5,340 nt of DNA. Source: an uncultured Flavobacteriales bacterium (GTDB lineage Bacteria; Bacteroidota; Bacteroidia; CAIKAF01). Below, one piece after another: positions 1 to 5,340 of this stretch. Under the pieces are notes generated by a model that had not been told where the DNA came from, ran no database searches, and saw only the letters and a program-made list of their open reading frames with translations. The position numbers and the translations under genes were made by a program. Within the stretch, counting starts at the first letter, position 1. Every line of letters starts with the position of its first letter. The stretch spans positions 1 to 5,340 of the forward strand of contig CALEWF010000167.1 in NCBI GenBank assembly GCA_937925455.1, written 5' to 3'.

Positions 1-40
1 ATAAACCCCAAATTTTCAAAAGTATTGATATTAAGTATCA
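1..40. other. AT-rich left edge, no recognisable gene
   Basis: The first 40 bases are AT-rich and too short to assign. TGATA (26-30) and TATCA (36-40) form a perfect five-base inverted repeat around TTAAG, directly next to the start of the GC-rich element. It may be the element's edge or part of the spacer from a gene outside the window. Confidence 0.3.
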
Positions 41-84
41 GGCTGCTTCAAGCGGCTGTTCGTTACAAGTCCTCGGGGCTCAGC

Positions 85-148
85 CACACAGAGCATCGGG
101 GCAGCGGTGTCTTCGTGCCCTCAGCCCCGCTACCCCGTGCCCTGTGGG
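85..148. repeat. Long imperfect inverted repeat (stem-loop) in the GC-rich element
   Basis: The left arm 85-107 ends in GGGGCAGCGG (98-107) and pairs with the right arm 127-148, which begins CCGCTACCCC. Skipping one bulged T at 96, about 19 of 22 positions are complementary, enclosing a loop of 19 bases (108-126). This is the strongest potential stem-loop in the window. It is not followed by a T-tract on either strand, so it does not look like a standard intrinsic terminator. It could be the core of a repeat element or of a structured RNA. Confidence 0.6.
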
Positions 149-169
149 CTTCGTCCCTGCGGGCTTTCC
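140..169. repeat. Two-unit 15-base tandem repeat
   Basis: CCCTGTGGGCTT (140-151) recurs as CCCTGCGGGCTT (155-166), 11 of 12 bases identical at an offset of 15. Each unit is itself a tiny palindrome (CCC, three bases, GGG). It lies inside the GC-rich element and overlaps the right arm of the long stem. Confidence 0.5.
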
Positions 170-170
170 A

Positions 171-214
171 CTGCCATCCGCAGCAGATGGGGCAGAGGGT
201 AAATCCACCTCTGC
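171..214. repeat. Two overlapping, mutually exclusive small stems
   Basis: CTGCCATC (171-178) can pair with GATGGGGCAG (186-195), leaving a two-G bulge. GCAGAGG (192-198) can instead pair perfectly with CCTCTGC (208-214) across a 9-base loop. The two stems share bases 192-195, so only one can form at a time. A further short option pairs CCTC (208-211) with GAGG (221-224). The overlap might be a switching arrangement or simply a by-product of a repeat-rich element. Confidence 0.45.
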
Positions 215-246
215 GAGTCGGAGGAACACGCGGTCACGCCCTTTTA

Positions 247-354
247 AAATAGTATGATAAAAATACTCTAATGAGAATTTCGATTTATAAGATTTTTAGA
301 AAACAGGACATGTATTTTCATGCTGAATGCGTATCATTGTAAGACGTATGATGT
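247..354 (+). other. AT-rich leader before the operon; promoter expected but not pinpointed
   Basis: About 108 bases separate the GC-rich element from the first ATG of the five-gene operon, so the operon promoter would be expected here or within the element. I searched for the Bacteroidota consensus (TTTG near -33 and TAnnTTTG near -7). The nearest, poor match is TAAGATTT within about 285-297, with no good upstream TTTG. AGTAT (251-255) and ATACT (263-267) form a short inverted repeat. CATG at 309-312 and 319-322 forms another weak one. No Shine-Dalgarno sequence precedes 355, as is usual in this phylum. Nothing here can be called with confidence. Confidence 0.3.
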
Positions 355-1545
355 ATGAAAGAGGTCCACTTTCTAAAAAAAAATCAAGAAACCTGGAAAA
401 AGCTGGAAGAGTTGCTGGCAAAACCTGGGAAAAAAAAACCAGATCAGCTCAGCGAATTATACATCCGGCTCATGGACGACCTTTCGTATGCCCGAACCTA
501 TTATCCTCATAGCAAAACAACGCAATACTTAAACGGGCTTTCGGCTGCATTGCATCGAGAGATATACCGTAACAAACGGGAAAAAAGCAACCGCATTTGG
601 GAGTTTTGGAAAACAGAACTTCCACTCACTGTAAGAAAATATCATCATATCATAGCAATATCATTTGCCATTTTCTTTTTGTCATTTGCCATTGGCTGGA
701 TTTCCGCAGAAAATGATCAAGGATTTGTACGCCTGATTTTGGGCGATCAATATGTGAATATGACCGAAGAGAATATAAGAAAGGGTAACCCAATGGATGT
801 ATATGGCCAATTGAGAGAAGGCCCAATGTTTTTATACATAACATTCAATAATATTTATGTTTCATTTCTTTTTTACATTTTAGGAATAACCTTTGGAATA
901 GGTACCTTGTGGCGATTATTTAGTACAGGCATCATGGTGGGAACATTCTTAAATTTCTTTTATCAAAAAAAATTATTTACTGATGCCATGCTTGCCATTT
1001 GGATGCATGGTACCATCGAAATAGCCGTAGCTATAATTGCAGGAGCCGCCGGTTTAGTGCTGGCGCAAGGCATTGTTTTTCCGGGCACGTATTCGCGAAT
1101 TGAATCTATGAAACGGGGGGCAAAAGATGGATTAAAAATGGTTATCGGCTTGGTTCCCTGTTTTGTTATCGCCGGATTTATTGAAAGTTTTTTAACCCGA
1201 CATTACTATGTCAGTCCGGTACTCAGTGCCACCGTTATTGTTTTGTCATTTACTTTTATCGTTACCTATTTTGGAATATATCCCATCATTTTAGAACAGC
1301 AAATAAATCGCCGTATTCAACGCCCCCTGAACAATGAAGAATTGTTACTAAAAAAACAGAGACTACAAATTTCTGGTGTATTATGGCTATGTGGGGGAAT
1401 AGTATTAGCCATTATTTCTTTTATTTCAATCCGGCAAATAATATGGATTACCTGGCTCGTGGCATTGTATGGCATTATTCAGTTAATTCGATACCTTAAA
1501 ATAAGCAAAAGTTTTGTAGAAGTACAACATGCAGCCAACAAATAA
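355..1545 (+). CDS. SpoIIM (DUF95) family integral membrane protein
   Basis: This 396-residue protein begins with a soluble, basic, helical N-terminus (residues 1-90, starting MKEVHFLKKNQETWKKLEEL). Hydrophobic segments follow near 96-116, 162-183, 186-203, 213-238, 262-280, 288-313, 341-357 and 361-378. The family hallmark is seen as HGTIEI at 218-223 inside a membrane segment, and AGFIESFLT at 273-281 matches the second conserved patch. In Bacillus, SpoIIM acts with SpoIID and SpoIIP in engulfment; homologues in non-sporulating bacteria lack a defined role and commonly sit beside MoxR genes, as here. The start at 355 is the first ATG after an in-frame TGA at 349-351, and the N-terminal sequence looks like family members. 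The last two hydrophobic segments appear to extend past the usual family core, judged from memory. The gene opens the operon, and its last 17 bases overlap the next gene. Family assignment is firm; function is not. Confidence 0.93.
   Translation: MKEVHFLKKNQETWKKLEELLAKPGKKKPDQLSELYIRLMDDLSYARTYYPHSKTTQYLNGLSAALHREIYRNKREKSNRIWEFWKTELPLTVRKYHHIIAISFAIFFLSFAIGWISAENDQGFVRLILGDQYVNMTEENIRKGNPMDVYGQLREGPMFLYITFNNIYVSFLFYILGITFGIGTLWRLFSTGIMVGTFLNFFYQKKLFTDAMLAIWMHGTIEIAVAIIAGAAGLVLAQGIVFPGTYSRIESMKRGAKDGLKMVIGLVPCFVIAGFIESFLTRHYYVSPVLSATVIVLSFTFIVTYFGIYPIILEQQINRRIQRPLNNEELLLKKQRLQISGVLWLCGGIVLAIISFISIRQIIWITWLVALYGIIQLIRYLKISKSFVEVQHAANK
661..693 (+). repeat. Short in-frame direct repeat inside the SpoIIM gene
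   Basis: TCATTTGCCATT occurs at 661-672 and again at 682-693, identical over 12 bases at a 21-base offset. It encodes Ser-Phe-Ala-Ile twice (residues 103-106 and 110-113) in the first membrane segment. The offset is a whole number of codons, so the frame is kept. It may be a small internal duplication or chance reuse of hydrophobic codons. Confidence 0.5.
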
Positions 1546-2527
1546 AATACAAATTGAATTTTTTAAAATACGTGACCTGGGGCAAGTACTTCAGGTAACT
1601 TTTCTATTTATCCGTCTTACCTTCAAGCCCTTGATTGTTGGTGTTAGCATGATAGCGCTTCCCTTTATTGTGATAGGGATGATTTTTGCAATATCTTCCA
1701 TTGAAGGCATATTTACGCCTAGCTTTTTACAAACAGGTAATCAATTTACATCCATCATAAGCTTAATGTTGGGCTTGTTGTTTATAGGGTTGGGTAGTGT
1801 TATGCTCATCACATATGTAAATGAACTGTTGAGAATGGTATCGCAGCATCCTGACCAGCCAATACCTTCTGTACAGCAAATATGGCGAGCTACCCGGCAA
1901 TACTTCTGGTGGAATTTGCTGCACGTGGTGGTTTGGTTCATTCTTTTATGGATGTATATGATTTCTATTTACATCATTTTTGCTCTGTTATTTTTAGGTG
2001 GAATAGCAGGGGCTATTTCAGGAGCAATATTTATTGCTGCATTGATGGGAATATTTGCCTTTGTGTTTTTTGTATTTTTTATATTTTATTTTTTAACTGT
2101 TGCTACACCAATTTTTTTTATTGCTACCTATGAAAAGGTGAATATTTTTACTGCGTTGAGCCGCAGCTTTACCTTATTACATGCTACCAAATCAAATTTT
2201 TGGAACGGCATTTTTATCAACATACTTTCATTCTTCATTCAGTTTATTATTTCTGGAAATATATTATTACCGGTGTTAATCATCCAAGGAATTATATTAT
2301 ACAATACCGGAGATAATTTTAGCAACAAAACGTTGGAAATTTTATTTAAAATACTTTATGCTCTCTTTTATCTCATGACCCCTCTTCTATACATCATTCC
2401 ACTATTAGCCAATGGAATCAATTATTTCAATATGCGGGAACGAGCTGAAGGTATTGGGCTGAAACAACGCATTGCCCGGATTGGCAATCAAGGAGATTTT
2501 TCTATTGAAATGTATGAAAAAGAATAA
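1529..2527 (+). CDS. Polytopic inner-membrane protein of the SpoIIM/MoxR cluster, function unknown
   Basis: This 332-residue, very hydrophobic protein has likely membrane segments near 34-56, 75-97, 130-156, 157-178, 175-195, 225-258 (one or two) and 275-297. Residues 175-190 are almost all Phe, Val, Ile or Tyr. A polar loop at 104-125 contains QHPDQPIPSV. The C-terminus is cytoplasmic-looking and charged, with FNMRERAEGIGLKQRIARIG at 300-319; a pattern of acidic-Gly-x-Gly-Leu followed by an Arg-Ile helix is, from memory, common in Bacteroidota proteins at this position. It vaguely resembles broad families of multi-pass proteins such as DUF4013, YciC or the membrane domain of glycerophosphodiester phosphodiesterases, but I cannot assign one. 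There is no catalytic motif. The ATG at 1529 is the first start after an in-frame TAG at 1517-1519; it lies inside the end of the SpoIIM gene, so coupled translation is likely. The stop shares one base with the next ATG. Confidence 0.88.
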   Translation: MQPTNKIQIEFFKIRDLGQVLQVTFLFIRLTFKPLIVGVSMIALPFIVIGMIFAISSIEGIFTPSFLQTGNQFTSIISLMLGLLFIGLGSVMLITYVNELLRMVSQHPDQPIPSVQQIWRATRQYFWWNLLHVVVWFILLWMYMISIYIIFALLFLGGIAGAISGAIFIAALMGIFAFVFFVFFIFYFLTVATPIFFIATYEKVNIFTALSRSFTLLHATKSNFWNGIFINILSFFIQFIISGNILLPVLIIQGIILYNTGDNFSNKTLEILFKILYALFYLMTPLLYIIPLLANGINYFNMRERAEGIGLKQRIARIGNQGDFSIEMYEKE

Positions 2528-3312
2528 TGGGTAAAAAAACTTTTCATATTCAAATAAACCTCTTTAAACCTAAGCTAATATGGATTAGTCTATGGTTATT
2601 CATTATTTTGACGCAAATACCCTTACAATTGTATTCATATACCGCTGATACATCGAAAGTAATTTGGAGAAAATTTGATGAAACTAAAATTGAACGATTT
2701 AGAAATAATAAAGCATTTGATTACCGCGATAAAGAACCCACAAAAGCCAAAGAAACCCTGAGTTGGTTTAAAAAATGGCTCAATGATTTCTTTGATTTGA
2801 ATCTGGATGGAGAAATCAACGATGTAATTTTTGATATCATCACCATTGTATTGATTATTGGCACCCTGGCGGCAATAATTTGGGGCCTTACCGGAAATAA
2901 GTTTCGTTGGTTATTTACAGGCAAAGGAATTAAAACCTCGCCGGCTTTTACCGTAGAAGAAGAAAACATCCATGAAATCTCGTTTGCTGATGAAATTACA
3001 TCGGCAGAAGCTTCCGGTAATTTTCGTAAAGCCGTACGTCTTCATTACTTACAAATCTTAAAGACGCTTGCAGACCATTCGCTTATTGCCTGGGAAGCAC
3101 AAAAAACCAACCACGAATATGCCAGAGAGCTGAGAAATACTGCCTATGCCGATGATTTTTCAAAACTTACGTATTGGTTTGATTATATCTGGTATGGTGA
3201 ATTTCCCATCAATAAAGAATTGTATGACGAAATACGTGAAAAATTTGAACGGTTTCCAATAAAGCCTAATACCAAACAATTTACCAAACCTATACAGCAT
3301 GCTGAGAAATAA
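2527..3312 (+). CDS. DUF4129 domain-containing membrane protein
   Basis: This 261-residue protein has an N-terminal signal anchor or uncleaved signal peptide (about 17-37), a probably periplasmic stretch (38-99), a membrane segment (about 100-120) and a cytoplasmic C-terminal domain. DUF4129 is recognised at about 157-226: ASGNFRKAVRLHYLQILKTL (162-181), then the IAW...KTNHEYARELR block (187-203) and FDYIWYGEF (218-226). In this family the Ala-Val-Arg-x-x-Tyr helix, Lys-Thr-Asn-x-Glu-Tyr and Trp-Tyr-Gly motifs are typical, and the domain usually lies beside MoxR, DUF58 or transglutaminase-like genes. Its biochemical role is not known. RKFDETKIERFRNN and FDYRD (48-68) is a pattern I associate with Bacteroidota members. 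An Asp/Asn-rich stretch at 90-99 just before the second membrane segment resembles part of an EF-hand loop. The start is fixed by an in-frame TGA at 2515-2517 and by the TAATG junction with the preceding gene. The last 14 bases overlap the next gene. Confidence 0.92.
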   Translation: MGKKTFHIQINLFKPKLIWISLWLFIILTQIPLQLYSYTADTSKVIWRKFDETKIERFRNNKAFDYRDKEPTKAKETLSWFKKWLNDFFDLNLDGEINDVIFDIITIVLIIGTLAAIIWGLTGNKFRWLFTGKGIKTSPAFTVEEENIHEISFADEITSAEASGNFRKAVRLHYLQILKTLADHSLIAWEAQKTNHEYARELRNTAYADDFSKLTYWFDYIWYGEFPINKELYDEIREKFERFPIKPNTKQFTKPIQHAEK

Positions 3313-4540
3313 GTCATACATACTATTTCTTGCCATCCTGTTGATTTTGTATTTGGTGATACAAGCGTTAAAGCCAGAGCCTGTGAATTGGGAACCGAGC
3401 TATTCCAAAGAACAAACCCGGCCTTATGGCAATTATGCCCTATTTCGTTTATTAAATACTATATTCCCTAATCAACCTATTATCGTTTCAAGAAAACATC
3501 CTTACGAAGAATTGCCCAAATACAGTCATGGAAATAATTATATCCTCATCACCGCTTCTATACATTTGAACGATGAAGAATTACGAGTTTTGGATGATTT
3601 TATCAGTCGTGGGAATTATGTTTTTATGGCAGCAGAAAATTTCAACCATGAATTTTGCCAATACTGGGGCATTGAAACCAAATACACACCCAGTGAAATT
3701 CCGAATTATTGGAACGATAAAAAGCATCCAAAAACTACTGCAAACTTTACCAATTATTTATTGAAAGCAGAAAAAGGTTACGAGCTGCGTTACGACCAGT
3801 ATGATTATTTTTTTTCAGCACTTGACACCGGTAAATTTCAAAGCAAGAATAAGAATGAAATTCCAATTCCACCACAAGTAACTGTATTGGGAACATTGAA
3901 TCAAAGACTCCCTAATTTTCTTTTAATTCCGAATGGAAAAGGTTATTTATTAGTACATTCCAACCCCAAACTATTTACCAATTACAATGTTGTATATCAC
4001 CCTCGTAATCATGAATATGTAAGCAAGGCTTTATCCTATCTTCCCATTCAACCGATTATTTGGGATGAATACTTTAACACAGGACCTGAAGGAGCAAAAA
4101 CTGAAATAAGATATATTCTTTCATCCAAAAGTTTACGTTGGGCATGGTTTACGCTATTGTGTGGAATAGGGTTGTATATGTTGTTTGAAAGTAAACGTAA
4201 GCAACGAGTTATTCCCATTATAAAACCACCCGTAAACTCAACCCTGGAATTTATAAACACCGTTGGACGATTGTATTATCAGCAAAAAGACCATACCAAC
4301 CTGGCAAAAAAGAAAGTTACTTTCTTTCTGGAACGGATAAGAAAACAGTACTACATAGACACCCAAGAACTCGATGATGAATTTATTGAAATTCTTTCAG
4401 CTCGTTCCGGCATCGAGCTGGAATTTATTACTTCGCTAGTAAAATTACTTCGAGACATTCAGCACTCAAGCCCAATAGATGAGAAACGATTACTTTATTT
4501 AAACCAACAAATAGAACTATTTAATTTAAAATCTAAATAA
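3299..4540 (+). CDS. DUF4350 domain-containing membrane protein
   Basis: This 413-residue protein has an N-terminal signal anchor (about 7-23), a large probably periplasmic domain (about 25-277), one membrane segment (about 278-296) and a cytoplasmic tail of about 115 residues starting with basic ESKRKQR. The DUF4350 signature is the region starting RPYGNYALFRLL (41-52), then a Rossmann-like beta-alpha pattern: NNYILITASIHLNDEELRVL (79-98) and ISRGNYVFMAAENF (102-115). That fold is thought to resemble class I glutamine amidotransferases, but I see no Cys-His-Glu triad, so a binding rather than enzymatic role is more likely. IIWDEYFNTG (253-262), just before the membrane segment, is another typical block. 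The tail is helical and charged and could contact the MoxR ATPase (inference). The start at 3299 gives a well-formed signal anchor directly at the N-terminus. The stop lies two bases before the MoxR start. Confidence 0.9.
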   Translation: MLRNKSYILFLAILLILYLVIQALKPEPVNWEPSYSKEQTRPYGNYALFRLLNTIFPNQPIIVSRKHPYEELPKYSHGNNYILITASIHLNDEELRVLDDFISRGNYVFMAAENFNHEFCQYWGIETKYTPSEIPNYWNDKKHPKTTANFTNYLLKAEKGYELRYDQYDYFFSALDTGKFQSKNKNEIPIPPQVTVLGTLNQRLPNFLLIPNGKGYLLVHSNPKLFTNYNVVYHPRNHEYVSKALSYLPIQPIIWDEYFNTGPEGAKTEIRYILSSKSLRWAWFTLLCGIGLYMLFESKRKQRVIPIIKPPVNSTLEFINTVGRLYYQQKDHTNLAKKKVTFFLERIRKQYYIDTQELDDEFIEILSARSGIELEFITSLVKLLRDIQHSSPIDEKRLLYLNQQIELFNLKSK

Positions 4541-4542
4541 CC

Positions 4543-5340
4543 ATGCTACACGAAGAAACACCTCAACCTCGCATAGATTTAAGTGAACTGAATCATTCCG
4601 TACAGCAAATTCGTAAGGAAGTTGGGAAATTGGTCATTGGCCAACACGAGATGATTGACCTGTTAATCGCCGGTATTCTCAGCGATGGCCATGTATTGAT
4701 TGAAGGAGTTCCGGGGATTGCTAAAACACTTACTGCCAAATTGATTGCTCGAACTTTATCAGTAAGTTTTAGTCGGATTCAGTTCACGCCAGACCTCATG
4801 CCTTCTGATGTTGTTGGAACTTCCGTATTCAACCTGCAAAGCTCATCGTTTGAATTTAAACCGGGTCCTGTATTTGCAAACATTGTATTGATTGACGAAA
4901 TCAACCGAGCGCCAGCCAAAACCCAAGCCGCGTTGTTTGAATGCATGCAGGAAAAACAAGTAACTGTAGATGGAAAAACCTATGCACTATCCGAACCATT
5001 TATGGTACTGGCAACCCAAAATCCGGTAGAACAAGAAGGAACCTATCGCTTGCCAGAAGCACAATTAGACCGATTCATGTTCAAAATCAGTATCACCTAT
5101 CCTAATCTGGAAGAAGAGGTTGAAATTCTTCGAACCTATCATCAAAGGCAGGGAAATTTTTCTGCCAATCAAATTCAGCCGATTCTCTCCGCTACTCAGA
5201 TTGCCAGCTATCGAAGCTTAGTACAGCAAGTGCTGGCGGAAGATAAACTCATTGAATATATTGCTGCCATTGTAAATAAAACACGCAACAACCGTTCGTT
5301 GTTTTTAGGAGCATCGCCCAGAGCATCCATTGCTATACTC
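4543..5340 (+). CDS. MoxR-family AAA+ ATPase, 3' end cut by window
   Basis: The open frame runs from ATG 4543 to the last base of the window: 266 codons with no stop. Visible ATPase elements in order are Walker A GVPGIAKT (55-62), QFTPDLMPSDVVGT (80-93), Walker B VLIDEINRAP (115-124), sensor 1 ATQNP (157-161), PEAQLDRFM (171-179) with the probable arginine finger R177, and sensor 2 GASPRAS (257-263) with R260. All key residues are present, so the enzyme should be active. MoxR proteins are cytosolic hexameric ATPases that act as chaperone-like activators of partner proteins, often VWA or DUF58 proteins. Typical length is about 320-335 residues, so roughly 55-70 C-terminal residues of the lid domain lie beyond 5340. 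The start is the first ATG after an in-frame TAA (4534-4536), two bases past the DUF4350 stop, which implies co-translation. A DUF58 gene would be expected next. Confidence 0.96.
   Translation, partial: MLHEETPQPRIDLSELNHSVQQIRKEVGKLVIGQHEMIDLLIAGILSDGHVLIEGVPGIAKTLTAKLIARTLSVSFSRIQFTPDLMPSDVVGTSVFNLQSSSFEFKPGPVFANIVLIDEINRAPAKTQAALFECMQEKQVTVDGKTYALSEPFMVLATQNPVEQEGTYRLPEAQLDRFMFKISITYPNLEEEVEILRTYHQRQGNFSANQIQPILSATQIASYRSLVQQVLAEDKLIEYIAAIVNKTRNNRSLFLGASPRASIAIL

Larger units (their letters stand above)
41..246. repeat. GC-rich, hairpin-dense intergenic element (putative dispersed repeat)
   Basis: Base composition jumps from AT-rich flanks to about 66% GC (119 of 180 bases at 61-240 by hand count) and falls back abruptly near 241. 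The segment holds several inverted and direct repeats: a long imperfect stem (85-107 with 127-148), smaller stems at 171-195 and 192-214, and a 15-base tandem pair at 140-154 and 155-169. An open frame of 75 codons crosses it (25-252), but its translation has no domain, its composition is set by the GC-rich repeat, and it has no start context. I therefore treat it as non-coding. Bacteroidota genomes carry dispersed GC-rich intergenic repeats of this look; that it belongs to such a family is inference, since only one copy is visible. A structured non-coding RNA is the main alternative. Confidence 0.5.

Noticed and set aside
85..148. Intrinsic terminator for an upstream gene
   Set aside because: The stem is strong but too long and bulged, and no T-run follows it on either strand.
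25..252. Open frame of 75 codons spanning the GC-rich element
   Set aside because: Its codons are dictated by the GC-rich repeats, it has no recognisable domain, signal or start context, and its composition is unlike every real gene in the window. It was treated as a shadow of the repeat; conservation analysis could reverse this.
327..512. Open frame of 61 codons overlapping the SpoIIM start
   Set aside because: It is an out-of-frame reading of the SpoIIM N-terminus, kept open by poly-A runs. The SpoIIM frame has clear family homology. It is mentioned only in connection with possible slippage.
650..844. Minus-strand open frames at 650-844, 1741-1941, 2721-2969 and 4048-4260
   Set aside because: All are antisense to well-supported genes, lack domains and have composition mirroring the sense gene.
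2056..2100. T-rich low-complexity tract
   Set aside because: It is explained by Phe/Val/Ile codons of a membrane segment (residues about 177-190); no terminator stem precedes it.
1882..2133. Open frame rich in Cys, Phe and Tyr within the polytopic membrane protein gene
   Set aside because: It is a frame-shifted reading of T-rich membrane-segment codons, fully inside a convincing gene.
2471..2488. Perfect six-base inverted repeat ATTGCC/GGCAAT with a six-base loop
   Set aside because: It lies inside the coding sequence near the 3' end of the polytopic protein gene, has no following T-tract, and is short enough to be chance.

Overview
The window looks like Bacteroidota chromosome, probably Chitinophagales or Sphingobacteriales-like. 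The coding part is AT-rich, no start codon has a convincing Shine-Dalgarno sequence, and the gene order (SpoIIM-family membrane protein, polytopic membrane protein, DUF4129, DUF4350, MoxR ATPase) is one I associate with that phylum. Taxonomy is inferred from gene order and composition only.

Layout. Positions 1-354 hold no convincing gene. They contain a sharply GC-rich, hairpin-dense segment (about 41-246; 119 of 180 bases at 61-240 are G or C by hand count), most likely a dispersed intergenic repeat, then an AT-rich leader (about 247-354). From 355 to the right edge the plus strand is packed with five co-directional genes: SpoIIM/DUF95 family protein (355-1545), a polytopic membrane protein (1529-2527), a DUF4129 protein (2527-3312), a DUF4350 protein (3299-4540) and a MoxR-family AAA+ ATPase (4543 to beyond 5340, cut by the window). 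Junctions overlap by 17, 1 and 14 bases, with a 2-base gap before the ATPase, so this is almost certainly one translationally coupled operon.

How the genes may work together (inference). Four of the five products are integral membrane proteins and the fifth is a cytosolic AAA+ ATPase of a class that usually remodels or activates partner proteins. In related genomes a DUF58 protein normally follows MoxR, and an RDD-family membrane protein often sits next to the SpoIIM gene. DUF58 would lie past the right edge; RDD is not in the window. The likely product is an inner-membrane assembly with periplasmic domains (DUF4350 and the loop of the DUF4129 protein) and cytoplasmic tails facing the ATPase. 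Its biochemical role is not established to my knowledge. The locus is recognisable as a known conserved arrangement, so I do not claim a new system. The least explained part of the window is the structured GC-rich element upstream.
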